Shown here piece by piece: positions 1 through 9,202 of a stretch of 24,727 nt of DNA. Source of the stretch: Saccoglossus kowalevskii. Taxonomy: Eukaryota > Hemichordata > Enteropneusta > Harrimaniidae. The stretch is from assembly GCF_000003605.2 (NCBI RefSeq), contig NW_003151757.1, positions 348,940 to 373,666 of the forward strand, in the 5' to 3' direction. The translations under genes and the position numbers were made by a program. The notes below the pieces were generated by a model. The model saw only the letters and a list, made by a program, of their open reading frames with translations, searched no databases and was not told the DNA's origin. Position 1 is the first letter of the stretch; each line of letters opens with the position of its first letter.

Positions 1-577
1 CAAATCAAGAAATTAGTTATTTTTGGAAAGTAAACTGAGCATTTAAAGAATAATTTAACACTGTTTACTGTGACAACAGCACATTTGAAACAGAACATTT
101 TCGCGTTGTTTTAATTTCGTTTTTATGGACTTACTGCGAAATTAAAAACCACGCTGATATTTTCTACAGTAGACTAAAAAGACATGTTTCAAGAGATTAT
201 AGACCGATTTCTTAAAAATTGTTAGAAACAAAACCAATTTTTTTTTACATAAAAGCCATTCGAACAGTAACAGCGAGGGACTTCCGCGATCGCGTCCATC
301 GCTACGAACCGGTAACCGGTAGTCGATCCGCCGGTGCCCAATTCACGATCTTTACGTGCCAAAATTTCAACTTTGTCTGGCGCTTAATTGAGGTGTAAAA
401 TAAAAAGTTTTTGTGGCACTGGCGCCTAATTGAAGGTGGCGCTTAACTGAAGACAAATACGGTATACAAAAATAAGTGTGACCTCTAAAACTGCGGAACA
501 TAAACAGATCATTCTTTTTTCCTTCATTCTTTTTTCCTTGGCCTAATAAACTCGTAATAATATTGTCCATCCATCAG
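1..577 (+). other. Intron or upstream sequence of the SH3BP5-family gene
   Basis: I found no match to the missing N-terminal exons here. Bases 280-355 are GC-rich with a CCGGTAACCGGT palindrome. Around 377-455 a GGCGCTTAATTGA-like motif recurs three times in degenerate form, probably a fragment of an interspersed repeat. The last 12 bases form the exon acceptor. Confidence 0.5.
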
Positions 578-739
578 GCTCAACAACAAACCCAGGATGC
601 AGCTCTTAAATTTGAGAGAGCCAATAGTATGTTGGCAGCGGCCAAAGAGATGGTGGATGTAGCAGAGCATGGTTTGGTCGTGGAGCGACGTACATTTGAC
701 GCAAACTGGCAGGAAATGCTGAATCATGCTACGATGAAG
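578..739 (+). CDS. SH3BP5: SH3BP5 coding exon (coiled-coil segment 1)
   Basis: Acceptor ...ccatcag just before 578, donor AAG|gtagag after 739; 162 bp, 54 codons, ends in phase 0. It begins AQQQTQDAALKF and ends WQEMLNHATMK. The stretch with AAKEMVDVAEHGL corresponds to vertebrate AAKETISLAEQRL. It is highly charged and helical with no low complexity. The start of the preceding exon was not found in bases 1-577. Confidence 0.9.
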
Positions 740-3700
740 GTAGAGTGACCTTTAACCCATGAACTTTGATACAAGTACTTGACCTAATTTGTGTGAATTA
801 ACGCTGTCTGTAGAATGTATGAATCATGGATGGTAGGTGGCAATGTTTGTGTTTTTTTAGGGTAAGTTAAGTAGGCCACTACACTGGCTTGTAATATGCA
901 ATGGAAAAGCGCTAACTGCCACCCATAGGTGTTGCAACTAGTATAAATAGGCAACCCTAATCAATGCTCAAATGCTATCTTCGCTGAAGGGATGATTCTG
1001 TGAAAAAAAAAATCTAGCGAATATACTTTTTTAGCTCTGCTGTCGACTTTGTCGAGCGGAGCTTATCATATGAGTGATTGTCCGTCGTCCGTGTCAATGT
1101 TTTACATTTTCGACTTCTTCTTGAAAACTACAAGCCTGAATGCTTTGATACTTGGTGTATATGTACCTTGGGTAGACCTCTTAGGTTTGTTCATTTCATG
1201 ATGATATCTTTAATTCTCTAATTTTGGTGAATATTTTTGTCATTTTTGGTAAAAAAGTGATATTTTTGACTTCTTGTTAAAAACCGCAAGTCCAATTGCT
1301 TTGATATTACATATATAGGTACTACATGTGGTCCTCTCTAAGATTTGTTCATTTCATGATGATATCTTCAATTCTCTAATTTTGATGAATATTTTTGCAA
1401 TTTTTGGTAAAAAGTGATATTTTCGACTTCTTGTTAAAAACCACAAGTCTGATTGCTTTTATATTACATATATAGGTACTACATGTGGACCGCTTTCAGA
1501 TTGTTAATTTCGTGGTGATATCGTCAATTATCTAATTTTAATGATTATTTTTGTCATTTTTGGTGAAAAGTGATATTTTTGAATTCTTGTTAAAAACCGC
1601 AAGTCCAATTGCTTTGATATTACATATATAGGTACATATTGTACATAAAGTCTACATATTGTTCATTTTCTAATGATAAAAGCGGAGCTATCTCAGCCGA
1701 AATGCTGCTTGTTTCTATATTACACATTAAACTCATCAAAAATCAGTGAAAATAAATTCCATACAAAACGCCCAAAAAGCCTTTTCAGTGAAAATTAATT
1801 CCAGCGAAAATAAAGTATTCCACAGTATAGTGTTAAAGGGGAAACGTTCAAGCCCAGGGATTACACCAAAGAATCATGGGACACTATTGTTCATGTTGTT
1901 TACAATGTTAATCTATCTTTTGCTATCCATTGTCATTTTAATCCAGAAAGTAAATTTGTTGTGAGATTAGGCTTAACCAGAAGTGCCCCTTTATAATATA
2001 ACACCATTCAGTCATTGTAAAGGTGCTATAATTACAGTGTATTACCAACGGGAGGTCAAAAATAGTATCTTTGATACTATTTTCCATTATTCTGCATCAA
2101 TGACAGTAAATTTTGAATTAATACGAATGGTACTTTTTTTTTAAGGTGAATGAAGCGGAGAATGACAGAGCTGTAGTGGAAATAGAACACCAAAGAACCG
2201 CAGCGTGGTTTGACGAAGCAGAGAGAGCAGTAAAAAAATTACAAAAGTCTTTGAAAAAAAATATCAGTAAATCAAGGTACTGTAAAACGCTTAATTTTCA
2301 CTGCTAGAAATTCTTGGATTTGATGATTTTATGGCATTTGTAAAAAAAAAAAAAAAAAAAAAAAATTGTGAAAGTTGTTCCATGACGTAGAATTTTCACT
2401 GCTACAAAATTTCAGTTATTCCTCACACGTTCAGGAAGTATCCCACAATGCACTGCTAATTGATACATCTTTTTTTTTTTTTACATTCATAGAACATATT
2501 TTGAAATGAAGGCACAGTTCAACCATCAGTTAGAGGTGAATATATTTTGGTGTTTATAATTTATTTCTCAATATTCATGCTGATTGGTCAGAGTGCAGTC
2601 ACATGACTTTACTAATAGTCAGTAGTCAAGACTGGTACTGGTTTTTATGAAAAAAAAAATAGTGCCAATTCTTGTCACCATTTGCAAAGGAAAGAAAAAT
2701 TATGCCTATTCGGCCCCAAATTAACAAAGAAATTTTAGAAAAATTCATAAAAAAAAATTTGACCCCAAATCAACAAAGAAATTTTTATAAAAATTCATAA
2801 ACATTTGCAAAATGGGTCGAGATTTGTAAAGAAAAGAAAAATTATGCCTATTTGGCCCCAAATTAAAAATGAAATTTAAAAAAATTCATAAAAAAACATT
2901 TGCAAAATGGGTCTCAAAAATGTTAGCATTCAAAGGGTTGAAATAAAGTGAAACAATATTTCCCATGATGCATAGTATGCATTAATTCCATGACTAGCTT
3001 GAAATACTGTAAAATGACTAATTTTCACTGGGTTTAAATTTTGCTGATTTACCATTCCAGGCATGTTCATTGGGTTTTAAATTCATGGTTTTATCATTTA
3101 GATAACGTGTTCTATGCTCAATTCCACATATTCACTGGGTTTTAATTTAGTGCATTTTCCAGTCAGCGAAATAAGCAAAATTAAAACCCAGTGAATAATT
3201 AACCCTTTTACAGTAGGTGAGTTATATCGCCCTCAGTCGGTGTCCGTGCATAAATGGGGGTTGATTTCCAGCTCACACAATTTTTTTCACTAGTTTCCAT
3301 GGTTCCCAGCATTCTTATGAACTATCGAACACTTGTGCGGTGAAATCAACGTTCTCATGCAGATGTAATTCAAACATTTGTACACCAGTGCAAGGTTCTA
3401 GGGTATGATGTCATACTTTACCCATAATCCTTTGCTTGAGAATCAAGACTACATAATACTAATGAAAAGTTGAATATCCAGAGAATGAAAAGTGATATAA
3501 AAAAACTGTAAATTGCATTCTCCTACATTTGTGGACCTTTTTTTTTTTGAGGAGCCATTATGTTGTTTGGCCTGACTTTTCCTTTAAATAACATATTTTT
3601 TTATTAAAAATTTTGTTTTTGCCAGGAACAAAAGAAAAAAGTCACTGAATTAGAAAAACGAGTCAAAAAATCGAAATCTTCGTATTCCATGGCGCTGAAG

Positions 3701-4399
3701 AACCTGGAAGCAATTAGCGACAGGATTCATCGACGACGAGAGACAAAGCGGCTGAACAAAGAAAAACGAGGTGCCGGTGTTGGAGCCGAAGCACCAAGCA
3801 TCAAGACAAACGAGTCTGTGTCATTGATGAATGACGACGCTGAACTGTCATTTGAAGACGCAATAAAAGAGGAGTTCATTCTGTTACCGCACGCAAATAC
3901 GCTAGAGAGACATAAAGTTCCTCATCCACGTGTGAGGGCGCTGTCTGAACCGCATGAGCCGATTGATCCACATTCAATCATGAATGCGTTTGAGTCAACG
4001 GAGCATCTCAACGACGCGGGATGGGACTCTCTGAGCCAATCAACACAGGGAGATGACTTGGAACGGGAGGAATTTATTGAATTTTGCGCCGAGAAGCCGC
4101 AGACTGTAGATGTTGGTGTCGGAACTGAAACTGACCCAGAGGTCCCCGAGAACAGTACGGGGGACGACACTCAGTGCGTAGATGCGACTTCCAAACCTCT
4201 CAGGAACGTGGCAGTCACGAATAATAGCGTCGAGAATGTATCATCTCAGGGTGTTCGAAGCGCTTCAACGTCTACACAATCTGAAGCAAATACCCCATCA
4301 CAGACAATTGGAGGCAATAACGCTGAAACTTCACCTTCTACCCTCGCCGAAGGAAAGGTCAGCGGCAAAGAAGAGGAAACTCACGATACTTATTTGTAG
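578..4399 (+). CDS. SH3BP5: SH3BP5-family protein (Rab11 guanine-exchange factor), 3' four coding exons, 5' end outside window
   Basis: Gene-level entry: join 578-739, 2146-2276, 2493-2535, 3626-4399 (1110 bp, 369 residues plus TAG). All junctions are GT-AG and keep frame. The family is a long antiparallel coiled coil that activates Rab11 and also binds SH3 domains/BTK and JNK in vertebrates (known biology, not visible here). What I see: DANWQEMLNHAT matches vertebrate DSAWQEMLNHAT, MALKNLEAIS matches MALKNLEMIS, and GVGAEAPS matches GVGAEGSS, all in the family order with charged heptad-like sequence between them. The N-terminal part of the coiled coil (about 100 residues in human) is missing and should lie before base 1. 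The tail after GVGAE is acidic and Ser/Thr-rich, with no recognisable match to the vertebrate C-terminus, which is also low complexity. SH3BP5 versus SH3BP5L cannot be decided; an invertebrate single-copy ancestor of both is likely. Confidence 0.9.
976..1827. mobile_element. MITE family A copy 1, split by an inserted satellite-like element
   Basis: The left half (976-1032, ttcgctgaagggatgattct...) and right half (1712-1827, ending tattccacagta) together match the middle and right arm of other family A copies such as 11381-11568. The break falls in the internal T-run, where 1033-1711 has inserted. The outer left arm is degraded. Confidence 0.7.
1033..1711. repeat. Inserted satellite-like block, about 156-bp units
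   Basis: Four copies of a unit anchored on GACTTCTTGTTAAAAACC-like sequence begin near 1112, 1268, 1425 and 1581 (spacing 156-157). GCGGAGCT occurs at both edges (about 1056 and 1682). The start contains gtccgtcgtccgtgtc, a style of repeat head seen in many marine invertebrates (general knowledge). Confidence 0.75.
2146..2276 (+). CDS. SH3BP5: SH3BP5 coding exon (coiled-coil segment 2)
   Basis: Acceptor is a T-run followed by aag, donor TCAAG|gtactg; 131 bp, 43 codons plus two bases. It encodes VNEAENDRAVVEIEH... through ...KKNISKSR, aligned with vertebrate VMEAEQTKTRSELVH...KRAINKSK. The donor lies one base before a TACTGTAAAA sequence that resembles a MITE end (see findings). Confidence 0.88.
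2341..2366 (+). repeat. Poly-A run in short SH3BP5 intron
   Basis: About 24 A in a row inside the 216-bp intron 2277-2492. Length may be unreliable in the assembly. Confidence 0.8.
2493..2535 (+). CDS. SH3BP5: SH3BP5 coding exon (coiled-coil segment 3, 43 bp)
   Basis: A small exon between acceptor ...cattcatag and donor GAG|gtgaat. Joined in frame it reads RTYFEMKAQFNHQLE, matching vertebrate KPYFELKAKYYVQLE. The downstream intron 2536-3625 holds a complete family B MITE and an A-rich local duplication. Confidence 0.87.
2685..2914 (+). repeat. A-rich local duplication, three related units
   Basis: GACCCCAAAT/GGCCCCAAAT followed by aaagaaatttt and aaattcataaa recurs at about 2712, 2761 and 2853. 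A larger direct repeat (gaaaaattatgcctatt... to tttgcaaaatgggtc) spans 2690-2822 and 2837-2914. It lies within the SH3BP5 intron 2536-3625. Confidence 0.7.
3005..3215. mobile_element. MITE family B copy 1 (211 bp)
   Basis: It begins TACTGTAAAATGACTAAT and ends with the imperfect inverse, ...aaccctttta cagta. Internal motifs CACTGGGTTT and AAACCCAGTG are also inverted. It is the same length as 5554-5764 and nearly identical to it. Flanking TA could be the target duplication. Confidence 0.85.
3233..3365 (+). repeat. Dispersed repeat C copy 1
   Basis: Contains tttccatggttcccagc and ctatcgaac, shared in order with 7914-8030 and more weakly with 13765-13850. It sits just after MITE B copy 1. Confidence 0.6.
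3626..4399 (+). CDS. SH3BP5: SH3BP5 terminal coding exon (end of coiled coil plus acidic Ser/Thr-rich tail)
   Basis: Acceptor ttttgccag before 3626; 257 codons then TAG at 4397-4399. It opens EQKKKVTELEKRVKKSKSS, then YSMALKNLEAISDRIHRRR, the family's conserved end of the coiled coil, then GAGVGAEAPS. About 190 residues of acidic, Ser/Thr/Glu-rich, probably disordered sequence follow, for example VDVGVGTETDPEVPENST. Codon use is GC-richer than the flanking introns. Open frames in other phases over this exon are shadows. Confidence 0.92.
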   Translation, partial: EQKKKVTELEKRVKKSKSSYSMALKNLEAISDRIHRRRETKRLNKEKRGAGVGAEAPSIKTNESVSLMNDDAELSFEDAIKEEFILLPHANTLERHKVPHPRVRALSEPHEPIDPHSIMNAFESTEHLNDAGWDSLSQSTQGDDLEREEFIEFCAEKPQTVDVGVGTETDPEVPENSTGDDTQCVDATSKPLRNVAVTNNSVENVSSQGVRSASTSTQSEANTPSQTIGGNNAETSPSTLAEGKVSGKEEETHDTYL

Positions 4400-4560
4400 G
4401 CTTCTTAATTGGTAAAGAGTGCATTGTAATGTACGCATGTAAGTTATTTTTGAGTGATACGGAACACTTTAAATTTGCTCACGGTAAAAACTCTACTGTA
4501 ATTTTTGCTGTTTAATTTAAGTGACTGCCATTGACAATGGCGGAAGATACAGTAAAACTC
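4398..4560 (+). repeat. 3' UTR direct repeat, copy 1
   Basis: Begins at the SH3BP5 stop. Shared landmarks with 4934-5160 in the same order: GGCTTCT, gtaagttatttttgagtgat, TTTAATTTAAGTGACTGCC and a cagtaaaact end. The copies are clearly diverged. Confidence 0.7.
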
Positions 4561-4933
4561 AAGTACAACATCGCATTCAACGGGCTCAAAAGTGGTACAG
4601 TCATGTTCCCGAATATTATTGATGTGTTACATGTTACAGATGTCTCTAAGGCCAGGAAAAAAAAAAAATGAGGCGGCAAGGCGTTTTTTTTTTGTTTTTT
4701 TTTGAATACTGAGCTAAAAGGGGGGAAATTTGAGACAAGTGCAAGTACAAGCACATTTTGGAATGCTTTAGAAGGAAAAAAACGTCTGAGGCGTATTGTC
4801 CAAAATGATGCACACGGAAATGAGAAACAGATATTATTTTTCTCAGCCTAACTATGTGACAGCTCACATTCAAACACTGTATCTCACTAAGTGGGAGACG
4901 ATGTGCATTCTTTTGCTGCATTCACCTATTTAT
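4561..4933 (+). other. Probable 3' UTR / downstream sequence, no gene seen
   Basis: Low-complexity A and T runs at 4659-4710. Open frames here on the - strand are short and unlike any protein I know. I see nothing else. Confidence 0.4.
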
Positions 4934-5160
4934 TGGCTTCTAAGTGATAGAGAATACATTGTATAACTGTGAAGTGTGAATGTAAGTTATTTTTGAGTGA
5001 TAGTGTACACCTTAGAATTGCTTACAGTATAACTCCAAATCTTTAATTTAATTTTATTTAAGTGACTGCCAGTTACTGGCTAGTTATGCAAACCTTTTTT
5101 ATTTTAAGGGACTGCCGTCGACATTGGTGGCAGCCATAGGACACTGTAAAACTTGAACTT
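4934..5160 (+). repeat. 3' UTR direct repeat, copy 2
   Basis: Counterpart of 4398-4560, with an extra internal duplication of the GACTGCC segment (near 5065 and 5110). Confidence 0.7.
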
Positions 5161-5204
5161 GAATTAGGAAATACCTGGCTTGCTAATGAAATTGACATAC
5201 TGAA

Positions 5205-5412
5205 AGTTACTTTATTTTTGCTCAGAATGTATTTTTGCAATTTGTTGCTAAAGGGATAACTGAGGGATTTTAAGTGAAAATAAAATACAGTGAAAATACT
5301 TTATTTCTTATATTTTACATTCAACATTCAACTCGTCAAATATCTGTGAAAATTAATTCCATTCAAAACAGCCAAAATGTGTTTTCAGCGAAAATTAATA
5401 TTGAAAGAAAAC
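5205..5412. mobile_element. MITE family A copy 2, degraded ends
   Basis: Shares aagggataactgag, gtgaaaataaaatacag, actcgtcaaatatctgtg and attaattccattcaaaac with family A in the reverse orientation. The terminal CTGTA boxes are eroded. Confidence 0.65.
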
Positions 5413-5553
5413 TGACCAAACTTGTGTAGACTATGACAAATAACTTTCAGTAAGCAAGTTTGGTACTCCTGAAATGGTGTTAATATCTCATACATTATTA
5501 TGTAGTGTTGTTAATGAACTTGAATAGGTATAGTTAAGAAGTTTAACAGGGTA

Positions 5554-5764
5554 TACTGTAAAATGACTAACTTTCACTGGGTTTAAATTTCACTGATTTA
5601 CCATTTCAGGCATATTCAGTGGGTTTTAAATTCACGGTTTTATCATTTAGATAATGTGTACTATGATAAATTTTACATATTCACTGGGTTTTAATTTAGC
5701 GCATTTTCCAGTCAGCGAAATAAGCAAAATTAAAACCCAGTGAATAATTAACCCCTTTACAGTA
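5554..5764. mobile_element. MITE family B copy 2 (211 bp)
   Basis: Full-length, begins TACTGTAAAATGACTAAC and ends tttacagta. It is in the same orientation as 3005-3215 and has the same length. Confidence 0.85.
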
Positions 5765-6149
5765 CTCTATTGTGTAGAGTGCGCCCTCTAAGTCAATATG
5801 ACATGCCACTAATGCAAAAAAGATTTTACTTTTACTGAATCATTCCTTCTGTAAAAATAAATTTCAGGTGAGTATTTTACAGTACTAGTATCACAGCGTG
5901 ATGTCAGAATCTATTTAAAACTTTTCACAAGTAAAATGGTCAGGTTAGAGCTGTTCTGGCATAAGCCAACATGATAACTACCGGGTAGTGGACAATTTAT
6001 GGTTACTGCATTCAGAACAATTAGGAATTTATAATTTCTTAAATTGATAGACTTATTTCAAATTTCATAGAGGACTCACTTTTTGCATTTCCACGTCACC
6101 TCCAGAGGGCACTACTTATTGGAAATGTTTGTTGCTGTCATTCATAGAC
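5765..6149 (+). other. Intergenic or 3' UTR stretch, nothing recognised
   Basis: AT-rich single-copy-looking sequence. No credible ORF, repeat or RNA gene seen. Confidence 0.4.
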
Positions 6150-6290
6150 TACTGTTAAATACTTTATTTTAGCTGGAATTTATTTTCGCGAAATAGACTT
6201 TTTGGTATTTATTTTCACTGACTTTTGAAAAGTGGAATGTAAAATATCCGCGAAAATTAATTCCACGCGAAAATAAAGTATTCTACAGTA
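6150..6290. mobile_element. MITE family A copy 3, internally deleted (141 bp)
   Basis: TACTGTTAAATACTTTAT at the left and aaataaagtattctacagta at the right are inverted. The centre is shorter than in the roughly 210-bp copies. Confidence 0.8.
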
Positions 6291-6395
6291 ATTTTTTTAA
6301 GTTCTGATTTCCAAATCTGTACATAGTATCTAGATAATGACTATCCCCGTGTCAAGTTGTCGTCTAACTTGATACATTTGAGGCTGATTGTTACT

Positions 6396-6607
6396 TACTG
6401 TGGAATACTTTATTTTCGCTGGAATTAATTTTCGCTGAAAAGGCTTTTTGGGCGTTTCGCTTTGAATTTATTTTCACTGATTTTTTTATGAGATTAATGT
6501 GAAATATAGGAAAAAAAGTATATTCGCTGGAATTTATTTTCACAGAATCATCCCTTCAGCGAAAATAGTGAAATAAATTCCAAGCGAAAATAAAGTATTC
6601 TACAGTA
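6396..6607. mobile_element. MITE family A copy 4, full length (212 bp)
   Basis: TACTGTGGAATACTTTAT ... aaagtattctacagta. The best preserved family A copy here: it has all internal blocks, including aaaggctttttgggcgtttc and cagaatcatcccttcagcg. Confidence 0.88.
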
Positions 6608-7035
6608 TTTGATTTTTGGACATTAACGTTTTTGTGCACACAGATTTGTGGTGCCAAATTGACTAAAATCCCCCCTCCTACAGAAATTGTTTTTTGAGTT
6701 TCTGTTACGAATTCATACCATCCATGACAAGTTTTGTACACAAATTAAAAATGTTTGTTTTGCATAATAATATATCTCTATATTATTATTTTTACAATAT
6801 GCGGAACTTTGTACAATGTTTTTTGTTTTGTTTTTAAACATTTCTTTGTAGACATTTTAATGCACAATTTATGTATTCATATTATCTGGCCACAAATCCC
6901 ACCAGTTAGTGTATTCAGATTCCCTGGCCTTGGATCCCACTGCTTCCATATACCAGTATATTCAGATTTTTGGGCCATAAATCAAACCAATAAATATTCA
7001 CATAATTAGTCTGGTGACCAATCCCACTGCTGCCA

Positions 7036-7063
7036 CCAAGCGAAAATAAAGTAATCTACAGTA
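7036..7063. mobile_element. MITE family A fragment (right end only)
   Basis: ccaagcgaaaataaagtaat followed by ctacagta matches only the last 28 bases of family A. Confidence 0.65.
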
Positions 7064-7369
7064 TTCAGAATCCCTGGTCATTAACCTCACTCTTGCAACT
7101 ATTACAAGTTATAACCCACATACTTGAACAATTTTGTTCCATTATTTATAAATGCTGTGCAGAAATTATTTTTAAATAAATTTGTATTTAACAAATGTTG
7201 GTTAATGTTCATCTTATTTATTTGCCATTGTCACTCGTTGTAAAACTTTGATTTTTTGTTAACTTTATATTTGATGTAAATACTGAGTGAAAATGATCTG
7301 TGAGTAAAATGTTAGGATGGTCATGCTATTTTTGCAGATTTTTTGCATGCTTTTATAAATATATATATG

Positions 7370-7375
7370 AATAAA
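7370..7375 (+). promoter_or_regulatory. Candidate polyadenylation signal AATAAA
   Basis: AATAAA in an A-run after an AT-rich stretch (tataaatatatatatg). If used for SH3BP5, the 3' UTR would be about 3 kb and would contain several MITEs. Other AATAAA motifs upstream lie within MITEs or AT-rich DNA, so the choice is uncertain. Confidence 0.25.
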
Positions 7376-7518
7376 AAAAAAATGTCTTTTAAATGAGTAA
7401 ACATAGTGTCTGTGAATTCAACTGGGATAAGTTGAATACAAAAAATATCATGCATTCTTGGCAAAACTATTAGACATATCAATAAATCCATCTTTTTATT
7501 GGCTTATTTTATCAGCAT

Positions 7519-7732
7519 TTGCATGACCTCTGGAGGTTACACATCCTTGTATTTTGTGCATGACCTCTGGGGGTCACACATCCTGGTACTTTACATGACC
7601 TTTTGAGGTCACATATCCTGGTACTTTGCATGACCTCTGGAGGTCACACATCCTGGTACTTTGCATGACCTCTGGAGGTCACACATCCTGGTACTTTGCA
7701 TGACCTCTGGAGGTCACACATTCTGGTTTAGG
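7519..7732 (+). repeat. Minisatellite, six 35-37-bp units with TGACCTCTGGAGGTCA
   Basis: TGACC starts at 7524, 7561, 7596, 7631, 7666 and 7701. The last three units are nearly identical. Each unit carries the palindrome TGACCT-4 bases-AGGTCA (diverged in units 1-3) followed by cacatcctggtacttt. Confidence 0.92.
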
Positions 7733-7913
7733 CCATTTTTTTATGTAAATTTAGTTTGAGACTTATCTGAATTCCCAGTATGAATTACTTCATCTTTCAT
7801 TCATGTGCATGTTGAATAATTATCATCCAAAATGTGTATATAGATGAAATAGTGACCTTGATTTTTTTATTTCATATCCATCCAATAAACAAAGTCTTGA
7901 GTTATAGCATCAT
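7733..7913 (+). other. Intergenic sequence, nothing recognised
   Basis: No ORF or repeat I can support. Confidence 0.4.
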
Positions 7914-8030
7914 TAGTCGATTTCTGTGCAAGAATAGGAAGTTAATTCCCAGCTTGCAGAATTTATTCGCTGGTTTCCATAGTTCCCAGTGTTCTTATTG
8001 GCTATCGAATGTTTACACTGCAAAATTATA
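7914..8030 (+). repeat. Dispersed repeat C copy 2
   Basis: ctggtttccatagttcccag and ggctatcgaatg match 3233-3365 in order and orientation. Confidence 0.6.
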
Positions 8031-8140
8031 ACACCTTAGCAGACAATTTTCTATGAACTAGTCTATTCAAAGACTGAATTCTGTATAGTTTGCCCAAGAT
8101 GTAAAATTGTAGTCAATATAATTTTTGTTGGTTTGAATAA

Positions 8141-8594
8141 GGGACGACGTCAAAAGATCGATGTCGGATAAAAAAACTTAATTCCTTTAGTTTTTTTCCA
8201 AACCCCCCCCCTACCCCCCACTGAAACTTAATCGATAAATATTGGTCATGGCGTCAGACTACATTCACTATTAAATACAAATTGATAATCGGACAGTAGT
8301 ATTGCATAGCAGTTGGTTGTTGGGTGGGTGTAAAAAGATTTTACAAATGCACCTCATTTGACGCACAGATTTACACTCGAACCAAACCATTTTTCTGTTT
8401 TTTCCCTTTTCGGTTATTTCTGTCCATGATTGGATAGAAAAAAAAAAAAACTACAAATACTCAAAGATTTTTTTGACTTCATTAAAAAATAAAATCGTTT
8501 TTGTAGGATGGAAACTTTTTGAGGTCAAAACCCCCCACCCCCAAACTAAAGGAAATACGTTTTTTATCCGACATCGATCTTTTGACGTCGTCCC
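8141..8594. mobile_element. 454-bp Harbinger-like MITE with TAA target duplication
   Basis: The ends GGGACGACGTCAAAAGAT and its exact inverse continue as near-perfect inverted repeats for about 50 bp, past TCGGATAAAAAA. TAA flanks both sides (8138-8140 and 8595-8597). A 3-bp TWA duplication with GGG-type ends is typical of PIF/Harbinger (known). It has no transposase ORF; the small frame at 8473-8661 runs out of the element and is not a gene. Confidence 0.85.
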
Positions 8595-8658
8595 TAAACA
8601 GAATATAAATTGCCTATTTAAATACTATGGTGTGATTTTAGTGCATTTAACAAACATA

Positions 8659-8725
8659 TAAATTAAGTTTGCCAAAGATGTTCATTTGCAGGGCCGCAGT
8701 ATTTGTTAGATGAAAAATCGACTAT
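8659..8725 (+). repeat. Diverged direct repeat D, copy 1
   Basis: aattaagtttgccaaagatg and cagtatttgttagatg match 9203-9275. Confidence 0.6.
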
Positions 8726-8959
8726 AATCTTGGATCTAGCACATTTGTAAGAGCATTTACCTTGTCTATATCATCGTAGATAAAAGTCAAGGTCTAGGAG
8801 AAGAAATATCTGTTATCGTTGCTGTTGTTGACTTCATTGTCAAACTATTTTTTGTGGGTACGATTCCTCAAGTAAGTCTAATTTATTTCAAACTTCGATA
8901 GTAACTAGTTTGAGATTTCAGCCAAGTTTAGTTTGTGTTCTATTTATATTTTTTTCAAT

Positions 8960-9140
8960 ATACACTGTAGCCTTGCTATAACGAACTCTTTGGGGGACAA
9001 ACAATTAGTTTGTTATAGTGAAATGTTCACTATAATGAAGTACATAATACATTGGGTTTGTTGTGAGCGGGAGACATGTTATGTGTTCATTATATCAGGA
9101 AGTTCATTATAACGGTGTTCATTATACTGAGGTTAGTGTA
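8960..9140. repeat. Foldback repeat of TTCATTATA/TATAACGAA motifs
   Basis: ccttgctataacgaactc, gttcactataatgaag, gttcattatatcaggaag, gttcattataacggtg and gttcattatactgagg form interleaved direct and inverted copies. This is a style of small dispersed repeat common in animal genomes. Confidence 0.6.
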
Positions 9141-9202
9141 TTGGTTAAATTTCACTTACAATTGTCTTTTTCTTCTTTTCATTCAATTTTACAAACTTTA
9201 AG

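Noticed and set aside
3922-4415. Open frames in other phases over the SH3BP5 last exon
   Set aside because: Shadows of the supported frame.
7519-7732. CRISPR-like array (regular repeats)
   Set aside because: The units are contiguous with no unique spacers; the DNA is animal nuclear.
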